Part shown: piece by piece, positions 16,868 through 28,305 of the stretch
Layout: the number at the start of each line of letters is the position of its first letter
Position numbering within the stretch: the stretch's first letter is position 1
DNA from: Streptomyces sp. NBC_00234
GTDB lineage: Bacteria > Actinomycetota > Actinomycetes > Streptomycetales > Streptomycetaceae
Assembly: GCF_036195325.1 (NCBI RefSeq)
Contig: NZ_CP108101.1
Location: forward strand, 1,736,001 to 1,800,000
Direction of reading: 5' to 3'
DNA length: 64,000 bases
Notes under the pieces: generated by a model
The model's input: the letters and a program-made list of their open reading frames with translations, nothing else
Told to the model about the DNA's origin: nothing
The model's database searches: none
Translations under genes and position numbers: made by a program

Positions 16868-17998
16868 TTACAGACCGACCTCGCGCATCAGCATGCCCAC
16901 CTCGGTGTTGGTGAGCCGACGCAGCCAGCCGGACTTCTGGTCGCCCAGCGGGATCGGCCCGAAGGACGTGCGCACGAGCCGCTCGACCGGGTAGCCGGCC
17001 TCGGCCAGCATCCGGCGGACGATGTGCTTGCGGCCCTCGTGGAGGGTCACCTCGACCAGGTAGTTCTTTCCGGTGTTCTCGACGACCCGGAAGTGGTCGG
17101 CACGGGCGTACCCGTCCTCCAGCTGGATGCCGTCCTTGAGCCGCTTGCCGAGGTCGCGGGGAAGCGGGCCCTGGATGGCGGCCAGGTAGGTCTTCTTCAC
17201 GCCGTACTTGGGGTGCGTCAGACGGTGGGCCAGCTCGCCGTGGTTGGTGAGCAGGATGATGCCCTCGGTCTCGGTGTCGAGCCGGCCGACGTGGAACAGC
17301 CGCGTCTCGCGGTTGTTGACGTAGTCACCGAGGTTCTGGCGGCCGTCCGGGTCACCCATGGTGGAGACGACTCCGGCCGGCTTGTTCAGCGCGAAGAACA
17401 GGTGCGACTGGGTCGCGACGGTCAGGCCGTCGACCTTGATCTCGTCCTTCTGCGGGTCGACGCGCCTGCCCTGCTCCAGGACGATCTCGCCGTTGACCTC
17501 GACCCTGGCCTGCTCGATGAGCTCCTCGCACGCACGGCGCGAACCCATGCCGGCGCGGGCGAGGATCTTCTGCAGGCGCTCGCCCTCCTGCTCGGCACCC
17601 GGGTGCGTCTTGGGCGTGCGGATCTCGGGCTTCTCCGCGTAACGGTCCCGGTTGCGCTGCTCGATCTTGGCGTCGAGCTCACGCGGGCGGGACGGGGCGC
17701 CCACACGGCGTCCGCCCTTGCTCACATGCTGTGCGGCCCTCGGGCCGCCCTTGGCTCCGCCGCGTGCCGCCTCGCCGCGCCCCTTGCGGGTGCCGCCGTC
17801 GCCGCCCGGCCTGTCGTTGCCCACGTCGTAGCGGCGCTCCTCGGGACGGGGCCTGCGGGGACGCTGCTCCTCCTGCTTGTCGTCGCGCCCGCCACCGGCC
17901 TTCGGCTGGGAGCCGCGTCCGGCACCCCGGTTGTCCCGGTTGCCGCCGCTCTTGCCGCTGCCGCTGCCGCTTCCGCTGTTCCTGCCACTGCTTCGCAT
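16868..17998 (-). CDS. rluB: rRNA pseudouridine synthase, RsuA/RluB family
   Basis: 376 residues. The first ~135 are a low-complexity basic/Gly-rich extension (SGSGSGKSGGNRDNRG...), then an S4 RNA-binding domain (RLQKILARAGMGSRRACEEL) and the pseudouridine synthase domain with the catalytic aspartate in VGRLDTETEGIILLTN. The C-terminal motif HEGRKHIVRRMLAEAGYPVE completes the family. Expected to modify 23S rRNA in the peptidyl-transferase region. ATG at 17998 overlaps the scpB stop (ATGA). The disordered N-terminus is typical of streptomycete members and may help RNA binding. Confidence 0.93.
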   Translation of the reverse strand: MRSSGRNSGSGSGSGKSGGNRDNRGAGRGSQPKAGGGRDDKQEEQRPRRPRPEERRYDVGNDRPGGDGGTRKGRGEAARGGAKGGPRAAQHVSKGGRRVGAPSRPRELDAKIEQRNRDRYAEKPEIRTPKTHPGAEQEGERLQKILARAGMGSRRACEELIEQARVEVNGEIVLEQGRRVDPQKDEIKVDGLTVATQSHLFFALNKPAGVVSTMGDPDGRQNLGDYVNNRETRLFHVGRLDTETEGIILLTNHGELAHRLTHPKYGVKKTYLAAIQGPLPRDLGKRLKDGIQLEDGYARADHFRVVENTGKNYLVEVTLHEGRKHIVRRMLAEAGYPVERLVRTSFGPIPLGDQKSGWLRRLTNTEVGMLMREVGL

Positions 17999-18654
17999 CA
18001 AAATTCCGTCTTGTCGTCTGCGTGAGTATCCGGGGTGTCCGGTGCGTCCGGATCGAACGACGGCACACCCTCTAGCGTCTCAGCCTCGATCGCGTCCGCC
18101 TCCGGGAGGAAGGGCGCGAGCTCCGGGAGCTCGTCCAGGCCTCGCAGGCCCATACGCTCCAGAAAGTAGTTCGTCGTCCTGTACAGGATCGCACCTGTTT
18201 CGGGTTCCGCGCCCGCCTCGGCCACCAGGCCCCTCTGCAGGAGGGTCCGCATCACCCCGTCGCAGTTGACTCCGCGCACCGCGGAGACCCTGGACCGGCT
18301 CACCGGCTGGCGGTAGGCGACGACGGCGAGCGTCTCCAGCGCCGCCTGCGTGAGGCGGGCGTGCTGGCCGTCCAGGACGAAGCCCTCGACGGCCTCGGCG
18401 TACTCCGGGCGGGTATAGAAACGCCAGCCGCCCGCGACGAGCCGCAGATCGAATCCACGCCGCTGCACGGTGTACTCGTCGGCCAGTTCCCGCAGGGCGT
18501 CCGCGACGGCCCTGCGGGGGCGCTGGAGCACCTTGGCGAGGTGCTCCTCGGTGGCGGGCTCGTCGACGACCATGAGGACCGCCTCCAGGGCGGGCTTGAG
18601 GTCGAGGCCGGCGACGGTGGCCGCCCGCTCCTCCTCGTGGCTCTGCTCGCTCAT
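17998..18654 (-). CDS. scpB: Segregation and condensation protein ScpB
   Basis: Kleisin-associated winged-helix protein of the SMC condensin, 218 residues. Two winged helices are visible: LKPALEAVLMVVDEPATEEH followed by RRGFDLRLVAGGWRFYTRPE, and ARLTQAALETLAVVAYRQPV then SRSRVSAVRGVNCDGVMRTL. The acidic C-terminal tail is typical. Start and stop overlap scpA and rluB by four bases each, implying coupled synthesis. Confidence 0.95.
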   Translation of the reverse strand: MSEQSHEEERAATVAGLDLKPALEAVLMVVDEPATEEHLAKVLQRPRRAVADALRELADEYTVQRRGFDLRLVAGGWRFYTRPEYAEAVEGFVLDGQHARLTQAALETLAVVAYRQPVSRSRVSAVRGVNCDGVMRTLLQRGLVAEAGAEPETGAILYRTTNYFLERMGLRGLDELPELAPFLPEADAIEAETLEGVPSFDPDAPDTPDTHADDKTEF

Positions 18655-19790
18655 GCCTCTACGTCCTTTGCTGCGTGCGTCTCGTGCGCCTCGTTGAACT
18701 CCTGGTCGAACTCGTCCGTCACGGTGGGAGCCGCGTCCTCACCGCCGGACCAGCGCACGACGAGCTCGCCGAGCGCCTCCTCCTGGTCGAGGGTGACGGC
18801 CTTCTCCCGGTACAGCTCCAGCAGCGCGAGGAAGCGGGCGACGACGGTGAGGGTGTCCGGTGCGTCCTCGGTGAGGGCCCGGAAGTTCAGCTCGCCCGCC
18901 TCGCGCAGCCGCACCACCACGATCTCGGCCTGCTCCCGCACGCTGACCAGCGGTGCGTGGATGTGGTCGATGTACACCTGCGGCTCGGCCCTGGGCTGCA
19001 TCGCCTTCACGGCCAGCCTGGCGAAGCCCTCGGGTCCGATGCTGATGACGACCTCGGGCAGCAGCTCCGCGTGGTGCGGTTCGAGACCGACGGTACGGGG
19101 GTAGCGGCGGGCCTCGGCCTCCAGCCTGGTCCGGAAGATCTCGGCGATCTGTTTGTACGCGCGGTACTGCAGCAGCCGCGCGAAGAGCAGGTCCCGCGCC
19201 TCCAGGAGGGCGAGGTCCGCCTCGTCCTCCACCTCGGCGGCGGGGAGCAGCCGGGCGGCCTTCAGGTCCAGCAGCGTCGCGGCGACCACGAGGAACTCGG
19301 TGGTCTGGTCGAGGTCCCAGTCCGGTCCCATGGCGCGGATGTACGCCATGAACTCGTCGGTGACCTTGGACAGGGCGACCTCGGTCACATCGAGCTTGTG
19401 CTTGGAGATCAGCTGGAGCAGGAGGTCGAAGGGGCCCTCGAAGTTCGCCAGCCGCACGGTGAACCGCTTGTCGTCGTCCTCGCCGGTCCCGGCAGGAGCC
19501 GTTTCGCGCGGCGCCTCGGGTACGGGGACCTCGGCAGGTGTCTCGCCCGGGACGGGAGTCTCCGCCCCGGTGGAGGGTTCCGGTGCCTCGGGAGCGGGGT
19601 CAGCGGGCCCGGGAAGGGGCTGGACGGGTGACGCGGCGCCGGCCTCCCCCGGTGGCCCCGAAGCCTCCTCCGGTGGCCCCCAGGGCTCCTCCGGTGGCCC
19701 GGAAGGCGCCGGGGCCGGTGCGGGCCGGGCGCCCGGCCCGCGGCCGAGGGTACGGCGGGGCGGGCGGGCGGCGTCGTCGGTCGTCGGCAT
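18651..19790 (-). CDS. scpA: Segregation and condensation protein ScpA (kleisin)
   Basis: Kleisin subunit that bridges SMC heads. The conserved body begins near residue 107 with FTVRLANFEGPFDLLLQLIS and contains LDVTEVALSKVTDEFMAYIR and the C-terminal winged-helix ELYREKAVTLDQEEALGELV. The first ~105 residues are a Pro/Glu/Ala-rich disordered extension, much longer than in Bacillus ScpA. The ATG at 19790 lacks a strong ribosome site, so an internal start cannot be excluded. Confidence 0.94.
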   Translation of the reverse strand: MPTTDDAARPPRRTLGRGPGARPAPAPAPSGPPEEPWGPPEEASGPPGEAGAASPVQPLPGPADPAPEAPEPSTGAETPVPGETPAEVPVPEAPRETAPAGTGEDDDKRFTVRLANFEGPFDLLLQLISKHKLDVTEVALSKVTDEFMAYIRAMGPDWDLDQTTEFLVVAATLLDLKAARLLPAAEVEDEADLALLEARDLLFARLLQYRAYKQIAEIFRTRLEAEARRYPRTVGLEPHHAELLPEVVISIGPEGFARLAVKAMQPRAEPQVYIDHIHAPLVSVREQAEIVVVRLREAGELNFRALTEDAPDTLTVVARFLALLELYREKAVTLDQEEALGELVVRWSGGEDAAPTVTDEFDQEFNEAHETHAAKDVEA

Positions 19791-19895
19791 CGCGGTCCAG
19801 GGGTGCGGCGGGGAGCGGGCGGGCGGTGGCCCGTACCCGAGGGCCGGGCCACCCGGTCGGCGGCCCTCCCGGGCAGGCTACCGGCGCCGTTCCGG

Positions 19896-20507
19896 TCAGC
19901 GGCCGCGCAGTCGCCGTACGAGGATGCTCGCGTCGCCCCGGGACTCCAGGTCGGCGAGGACCACCGCGACGGCCTCGCGGACGATGCGCCCGCGGTCGAC
20001 CGCGAGCCCGTGCTCGCCGCGCAGGACCAGCCGGGCGTGTTCGAGGTCCATCAGTTCCTCGGCCGACACATAGACCGTGATCTTCTCGTCGTGGCGCTCC
20101 CGGCCGCTGGGCCTGCGGTTCGCGCCACGTCCGCCACCACGCCTGCGCTGTTGCTGGACGGCGGGGACGGGTTCCTGCGCGGACGACGGCCGGGACCCTG
20201 CGCCGGACGCACCCGCCGCCGCGGCACGGTCGGTCTCGCCGCCGCGGCTGCGCGGCTCGCTCCCGTCGGCGTCGGCCGCCGAGTGCTCCTCACGGGACGG
20301 GGCGGCCGAACCGCTCCCCGCTCCTGCCGGTCCCCCGCTCTGTGCCGGCGCGTCCGTCCGGGAGTCGCTCTCCCCGGCCGGCGCCGGCACGCGTGCCTCG
20401 CCGTTCGCCTTGCGTCGCCGTTCCGCGGGTGACGACGCCTGGAGGCCCATCCCCCCGGTCGTACGGAACAGTTCGTCGGCCCCCGGAAGACTCACTCGGC
20501 GTGACAC
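19896..20507 (-). CDS. Conserved protein between parA-like and scpA, possible ribbon-helix-helix C-terminus
   Basis: 203 residues. A conserved N-terminal patch MSRRVSLPGADELFRTTGG, a ~110-residue Ala/Ser/Gly-rich spacer ending in a basic RRRGGGRGANRRPSGRERHD, and a compact C-terminal module starting DEKITVYVSAEELMDLEHAR and ending GDASILVRRLRGR. The strand-helix-helix order of that module resembles a ribbon-helix-helix DNA-binding fold, but I do not recognise a named family. GTG at 20507 overlaps the parA-like stop by 16 bases. The position suggests a partner of the upstream ATPase, by analogy with ParA/ParB pairs; that is inference. Confidence 0.7.
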   Translation of the reverse strand: MSRRVSLPGADELFRTTGGMGLQASSPAERRRKANGEARVPAPAGESDSRTDAPAQSGGPAGAGSGSAAPSREEHSAADADGSEPRSRGGETDRAAAAGASGAGSRPSSAQEPVPAVQQQRRRGGGRGANRRPSGRERHDEKITVYVSAEELMDLEHARLVLRGEHGLAVDRGRIVREAVAVVLADLESRGDASILVRRLRGR

Positions 20508-21652
20508 CGGGCGAGCACCTCCCTGGCGAGCTGACGGTAGGCGGCGGCACCGACCGAGTTGGAGGCGTACGTGGTGATGGGCTCGCCGGCGACCGTGGTC
20601 TCCGGGAAGCGCACCGTGCGTCCGATGACCGTGTGGTAGACGTGCTCGTCGAACGCCTCGACGACACGCGCGAGCACCTCACGGCTGTGCACGGTGCGGG
20701 AGTCGTACATGGTGGCGAGGATGCCGTCGAGCTCCAGCTCCGGGTTGAGCCGCTCCTGGACCTTCTCGATGGTCTCGGTGAGCAGGGCCACGCCTCGCAG
20801 TGCGAAGAACTCGCACTCGAGCGGCACTATCACCTTGTGAGCCGCCGTCAGGGCGTTCACGGTGAGCAGACCCAGCGAGGGCTGACAGTCGATCACGATG
20901 TAGTCGTAGTCGGCCATCAGCGGCTTGAGAGCGCGCTGCAGGGTGGACTCGCGGGCGACCTCGCTGACCAGCTGCACTTCCGCGGCCGAGAGGTCGATGT
21001 TGCTCGGGAGCAGGTCCATGTTGGGCACTGCGGTCTTCAGCAGGACCTCGTCGGCCGACATGCCCCGCTCCATGAGCAGGTTGTAGACGGTGAGGTCGAG
21101 CTCCATCGGGTTGACCCCGAGACCGACGGAGAGGGCACCCTGCGGGTCGAAGTCGACGAGCAGGACGCGCCGTCCGTACTCCGCGAGCGCTGCACCCAGG
21201 TTGATGGTCGACGTGGTCTTGCCGACGCCGCCCTTCTGGTTGCACATCGCGATGATCTTCGCGGGGCCGTGGTCGGTCAGCGGGCCCGGGATCGGGAAGT
21301 ACGGCAGCGGGCGGCCCGTCGGACCGATCCGCTCGCGGCGCTGGCGCGCGGCGTCGGGTGCGAGCGTGGCCGCGTACTCCGGATCGGGCTCGTACTCGGC
21401 ATCGGGGTCGTAGAAGTGCCCCTCGGGCACCTCGGCGAAGTCGGCGAAGTGGTCGGACTTGCGACCACTCTCGTTGCCGGCCGTGGCGTTCACGTGTAGG
21501 CCGTCCATCATCTGGGGGGCTGTCGTCATGTGCTGGTGAGTGGCGAAGGTGCGGACAGCGACGGAGCCGACAGCTTCGAGCCCGATCGGGCTCAGACCCC
21601 GTGCGGGCATCCCTGGTTGACCACCCCCAGGAGTAAATGTCGACTCATTCAC
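20492..21652 (-). CDS. ParA/Soj-like chromosome-partitioning ATPase
   Basis: Deviant-Walker ATPase, 386 residues. KGGVGKTTSTINLGAALAEY carries the ParA signature lysine and P-loop; LLVDFDPQGALSVGLG and YDYIVIDCQPSLGLLTVNAL are switch/Walker B segments. A ~120-residue N-terminal extension, acidic and probably disordered, precedes the domain. There is no ParB gene or parS site nearby, so this is the orphan ParA that heads the scpAB cluster in actinobacteria, not the oriC parAB. GTG at 21652 has AAGGAGG eleven bases upstream. Likely links to chromosome organisation during sporulation septation. Confidence 0.88.
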   Translation of the reverse strand: MNESTFTPGGGQPGMPARGLSPIGLEAVGSVAVRTFATHQHMTTAPQMMDGLHVNATAGNESGRKSDHFADFAEVPEGHFYDPDAEYEPDPEYAATLAPDAARQRRERIGPTGRPLPYFPIPGPLTDHGPAKIIAMCNQKGGVGKTTSTINLGAALAEYGRRVLLVDFDPQGALSVGLGVNPMELDLTVYNLLMERGMSADEVLLKTAVPNMDLLPSNIDLSAAEVQLVSEVARESTLQRALKPLMADYDYIVIDCQPSLGLLTVNALTAAHKVIVPLECEFFALRGVALLTETIEKVQERLNPELELDGILATMYDSRTVHSREVLARVVEAFDEHVYHTVIGRTVRFPETTVAGEPITTYASNSVGAAAYRQLAREVLARCHAE

Positions 21653-21727
21653 AAGTCGTCTTACCTCCTTGGACGTGACCAGGAAACTTATCGATAGGTC
21701 AGCGTGGCACCATGCCGACGATTGGCG

Positions 21728-21757
21728 ACTCTATGGCGTGTCACCGGTCCGCAGCAA
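21728..21757 (-). promoter_or_regulatory. Candidate promoter of the parA-like/scpAB operon
   Basis: On the minus strand TTGCTG and TAGAGT are separated by 18 bases, 76 bases upstream of the GTG at 21652. A TTGACA-like hexamer (complement at 21806-21811) lies farther upstream without a convincing -10. Confidence 0.35.
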
Positions 21758-21914
21758 CACAATCCGCCGGACCCGGCCCGATGTGTCGGCAATCGAACAC
21801 CCCTCTGTCAAGGGTGCACGGAGAACAAGCCGCACATTTCGCGGGGGCACGAAACGGGTAAAGGGTTACGTTCGAGGCGAGTTGAGCGAACGCCTCACCG
21901 GGCCCGGACATGCC

Positions 21915-21949
21915 TCCGGCCGGACCTTGCTCGGCAAGGTCCGGCCGGA
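21915..21949 (-). terminator. Terminator hairpin after ald
   Basis: Perfect 15-bp stem TCCGGCCGGACCTTG with a 5-nt loop, 31 bases beyond the ald stop. The remainder of the 21653-21979 gap holds the promoter region of the parA-like gene and no supported ORF. Confidence 0.75.
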
Positions 21950-21979
21950 CGCGTGAGGTTGACGAGAGGTGTTGACCCG

Positions 21980-23104
<1,125 letters not shown>

Positions 23105-23237
23105 GGTCCTTGGCTCGGAGGGGGTCCGGGCATAGCGGTGGATACCCGGATACACCCAGCATAAATGGAGACACCGCAGTGACACGCGGCAGAGCCAGTT
23201 TAATGAAGGACTTCGCGCTGTCTAGCCTTACAAAGCA

Positions 23238-25334
23238 TTAACTTTCAGCCGAAGCACTACGGATTTCGTAGGCGGGACCCTCCTCGCCCAGCAATCTGTC
23301 GGCTGCACCCCGGTGCAGGCGGGCCGCCGCAGGGTCTCCGAGCCGGTCCAGGGTGTCGGCCAGCCGGAGCTGGAGCGCCGCCTGGAGCCGCACGTCCTGC
23401 GCCTGCCGTGCCAGCTGCACCGCTTCCCGGCAGGTGTGCAGCGACTCCTGCGGGCGGCCCGCGTACTCCTGCACCCGCGCCGCCTCGCTGAGCGCCCGCG
23501 CCTGGGCGGGCAGGTCCCCGAGCCTGCGATGGCCGGCCGCGGCGGCGCGCCAGTTCCGCAGCGCCTCGCCGTACCGCCCCGCATAGGTGTGGACGGCGCC
23601 GAGGCGCCCGTACAGCCGCGCCTCGTCGGCCCGCTCCCCCTGGGTGAGCCGCTGAGCGAGCGCCCGGCCGTACCAGTCGGAGGCCCGCTGGAAGTCCCCG
23701 AGCTCGGCGTACGCACCGCCTACGGATTCCATCGCGCGGCCGGTCGCGTACAGGTCCTTCGCCTCCCGTCCGGCGTCCAGCGCGGCTCGGTAGCGGGTCA
23801 GCGCGTCCTGCGTACGGCCGGTCCTGGCGTCCAGATCGGCGAGATTCAGCAGCGCGGCGGCCTTCTCCCGCGGGAGATCGCGGCGCTCGGCGACATCGAG
23901 GACCAGCCGGTGCAGCCCGTACAGCTCCGGCGCCGCGTCCTCGGTCCCCCGGTGCACCGCCAGGGCCCGTACGAGTGCGGCCACCAGCCTCCTGGCCAGG
24001 GTGTCCAGGTCACCGTCCTCGACGGCGACCGCGGCCGAGGCCAGCAGGGCGGGCTGCCGGATGCGCAGCCAGGCGGCGGCCGACTCGGCGTTGGGGAACC
24101 GCAGGGACCGGGGCAGTCCGGCCAGTTTCAGCTGGGACGGGGAGTCCTCCGGGTCGGTGACCGCCCGGCAGGACTGGAGCTGGCGCACGGTCCGCTCCAG
24201 CATCCGGGCCCTGGCCAGCTGGATCTCGGCCGGGCGGTCCCGGTCCTCCAGGAGGGCGCGCAGCATCGGGGCCAGGCAGCCGGGCACCTCGTACTGCGGC
24301 AGCGCGGCACCGTTCGTACGCAGCAGGCCGAGGCCCACGAAGTCGTCCAGGGTCGACTGCGCCGCCGACACGGAGCAGCCGGCCAGCGCGGAGGCGGTGT
24401 GGGCGTCGGCGAGTCCGGCTGGCGCGAGCGCGAGCAGTCGCAGTATCCGGGCGGCGGCCTGCGGCAGGGACTCGTAGACCAGGCGGAACGCACGGGCCAG
24501 CGGCCGGGCGCCGGTGGGCTGCTCCGCGTCGTCCGGCAGCTCGTGCAGCTGCTTGGCGACATCGGCCACCGAAGCCATCGGACGGGCGGCGAGCCAGCCG
24601 CCGGCCAGGACCAGTGCGGCCGGCTGCCCGCCGCACTCCTCGGCGAGCGTCTCGGCGGTGCGCGGGTCGACGGTGATGCGGACCTGGCCGATGATCCGGC
24701 CGAGCAGCTGCACGGCGGAGCCGGCGTCCAGTCCGCCGATGGTGCAGGGGCGGACTCCGGGGATTCCGGTGAGCGGGCCCGTCGCGGTGGCGACGACCAG
24801 ACAGTCCGGGTTGTCGGGCAGGAGCGGGTCGACCTGTTCGGCGTCCACGGCGTCGTCGAGCAGGAGCAGGACACGGCGTACGGCGAGGGCCTCGCGGACC
24901 ATCTCGGAGAGCTCGTCCTCGTCGGCGCCGGCCGGGGCGGCCACGCCGACCAGGTTCAGGATCTCGCGGGCCGTGCGTTCGGTGGGCACCCGGTCGCCGC
25001 CGGGGTCGGTGAGTCCGACGCGCAGGACACCGTCCGGATAGTCGCCCGAAGGGGCCGGACCGGAACCCGGAACGGAAGCGGAACCCACGAGCCGCCGTGC
25101 GAGCTCGGCGGCCAGTGCGCTGCGGCCCGAACCGGGCCGGCCCGCGATCAGCAGCACGCGGGCACGGGCGCCCCCGCGCCCTGCGAGCGTGTCCAGTCCC
25201 GCCCGCTCGATATCGGCCCGGAGCTCCTTCAACTCGCGTTCCCGCCCGAAGAATTGGGGTGGGTTGGCGCCGGACGGCTCCTCGGTCCCCGCTGCTCCGG
25301 CCGGGCCGCTGGTGTCCACCGCCTGATCGGTCAC
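23238..25334 (-). CDS. NB-ARC-type ATPase with tetratricopeptide repeats
   Basis: 698-residue STAND-like protein without an N-terminal effector or C-terminal DNA-binding domain. QFFGRERELKELRADIERAG opens the nucleotide-binding module; the P-loop reads GRPGSGRSALA, arginine replacing the usual lysine; RRVLLLLDDAVDAEQ is Walker B. ECGGQPAALVLAGGWLA and a winged-helix part follow. From ~residue 480 on there are five or six TPR-like helical pairs (AALLNLADLDARTGRTQDAL, ARLYGRLGAVHTYAGRYGEA). GTG at 25334 follows a GGAG. Likely a nucleotide-regulated scaffold; partners unknown. Confidence 0.85.
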   Translation of the reverse strand: MTDQAVDTSGPAGAAGTEEPSGANPPQFFGRERELKELRADIERAGLDTLAGRGGARARVLLIAGRPGSGRSALAAELARRLVGSASVPGSGPAPSGDYPDGVLRVGLTDPGGDRVPTERTAREILNLVGVAAPAGADEDELSEMVREALAVRRVLLLLDDAVDAEQVDPLLPDNPDCLVVATATGPLTGIPGVRPCTIGGLDAGSAVQLLGRIIGQVRITVDPRTAETLAEECGGQPAALVLAGGWLAARPMASVADVAKQLHELPDDAEQPTGARPLARAFRLVYESLPQAAARILRLLALAPAGLADAHTASALAGCSVSAAQSTLDDFVGLGLLRTNGAALPQYEVPGCLAPMLRALLEDRDRPAEIQLARARMLERTVRQLQSCRAVTDPEDSPSQLKLAGLPRSLRFPNAESAAAWLRIRQPALLASAAVAVEDGDLDTLARRLVAALVRALAVHRGTEDAAPELYGLHRLVLDVAERRDLPREKAAALLNLADLDARTGRTQDALTRYRAALDAGREAKDLYATGRAMESVGGAYAELGDFQRASDWYGRALAQRLTQGERADEARLYGRLGAVHTYAGRYGEALRNWRAAAAGHRRLGDLPAQARALSEAARVQEYAGRPQESLHTCREAVQLARQAQDVRLQAALQLRLADTLDRLGDPAAARLHRGAADRLLGEEGPAYEIRSASAES

Positions 25335-25516
25335 GAGCCACGCTCCACTTCGCTGCACGCGGTGCCCGCCGGAACTCCGGTCGGGGCTTCCCGAGCGTAG
25401 TTCAGGGGTGCGGACGATCACGGTGGAGCGCGGCGGGTGGTTCCCCCGATCGGATCAGCGTTTTTTACGATCGTCCGACCGGGGGTGGTCCGGAGGCAGG
25501 CAAAGCGGACGGACCG

Positions 25517-26143
25517 TCAGACCTCGAACGGCCGGGCCGGCCAGGGGGCTTCGGCCGGGCGCAGCGAGTCCACGCCGTCGCCGGCGAGCACAGCGGTGAG
25601 CGCGAGGACTCCCACGACCAGACAGTTGTTGTGCAGGTCCCCGGCGAGAACCCCTCGTACGAGCTCCTGGAGAGGCACCCGCGCCAGCTCCATGTCGGCC
25701 TCCTCCTCGGAGACCTCGAAGCGTTCGCCCACCACCTCGGAGACGTTCCGGGCCAGGAAGACGCGTACCGCTTCGTCGCAGCCGCCGGGGGTGGTGTAGA
25801 CGTCGGTCAGCACCCGCCAGTCCTCGGCCTTGACGTGCGCCTCCTCGTACAGCTCGCGCTGGGCGGCGTGCAGGGGGTTCTCACCGGGGATGTCGAGAAG
25901 CCCGGCCGGGATCTCCCAGAGCTTGTGCCGCACGGGGTGGCGGTACTGCCGCAGGACGAGGACCCGGCCCTCCTCGTCGAGCGCGAGGACGGCTACGGAG
26001 CCGGGGTGGACCTGGTAGTCGCGGCTCGCGACGGAGCCGTCGGGCATGACGACGTCGTCGGTCCTGATGCTGGTCTTCTTGCCGGTGAAGGGCGTCACGG
26101 TCGCGGTGACCTGCCACTCCTCGGGCGTGTCCTGGAAACCCAT
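25517..26143 (-). CDS. Nudix hydrolase, ADP-ribose pyrophosphatase type
   Basis: 208 residues, cytoplasmic. Family features: VHPGSVAVLALDEEGRVLVL, RQYRHPVRHKLWEIPAGLLD, and a Nudix box continuing PGENPLHAAQRELYEEAHV in which the usual final Gly is His. Such enzymes split ADP-ribose into AMP and ribose-5-phosphate. The ATG at 26143 has GGGAGGA five bases upstream. Located directly downstream of pyrG (81-base gap), an order shared with other actinobacteria. Confidence 0.9.
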   Translation of the reverse strand: MGFQDTPEEWQVTATVTPFTGKKTSIRTDDVVMPDGSVASRDYQVHPGSVAVLALDEEGRVLVLRQYRHPVRHKLWEIPAGLLDIPGENPLHAAQRELYEEAHVKAEDWRVLTDVYTTPGGCDEAVRVFLARNVSEVVGERFEVSEEEADMELARVPLQELVRGVLAGDLHNNCLVVGVLALTAVLAGDGVDSLRPAEAPWPARPFEV

Positions 26144-26224
26144 GTACGTCCTCCCACGAACAAACGGAAACCGGGGCACGCATCCCTGCGGACGCGTACC
26201 CCGGCCAACCGTATCTCCTGCGTA

Positions 26225-27874
<1,650 letters not shown>

Positions 27875-28305
27875 AGCCAAAGGGGGCTCCCGTGGTCGCG
27901 ATCGTGAGGTGCGTGCCGGCTTTGCCGAACCGGAGAATCCGGAGGTGCCGTCGCTGCGGTTCGGGGGCCTCGTCCACTGTCGGGAACGACCACCGGTCCA
28001 CGGGCTACCAGGGTAACAGCGACAGCGAGAGGCTGCTTCCGGCCACACTCCCTCACACCTGCCACACAGGATGACCGCACTCGTTTCACGTCCCACCCGT
28101 TCGGCGCAGGGGTGTTGCCAAGACCGTCGCGCGGATCATCCATCTGCGTCGTATCCTGCTCGGACACTCGCTGCCGAATAGGCCGGCCGGCGGCGCCACC
28201 CCCGCCCGTTCGGCCGGTGCGAGATCTCGTCGGTTCTTCCACAACGACCCTTGACCCGCAGTAAGCGCCCCTCGGGGCGACATGGCCGTTCGACTGGAGA
28301 TGCAC
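27875..28305. other. Divergent promoter region between pyrG and the GH15 gene
   Basis: About 430 bases without a supported gene. It must hold the promoters of both divergent genes. No riboswitch, tRNA or strong inverted repeat was recognised. Confidence 0.4.
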
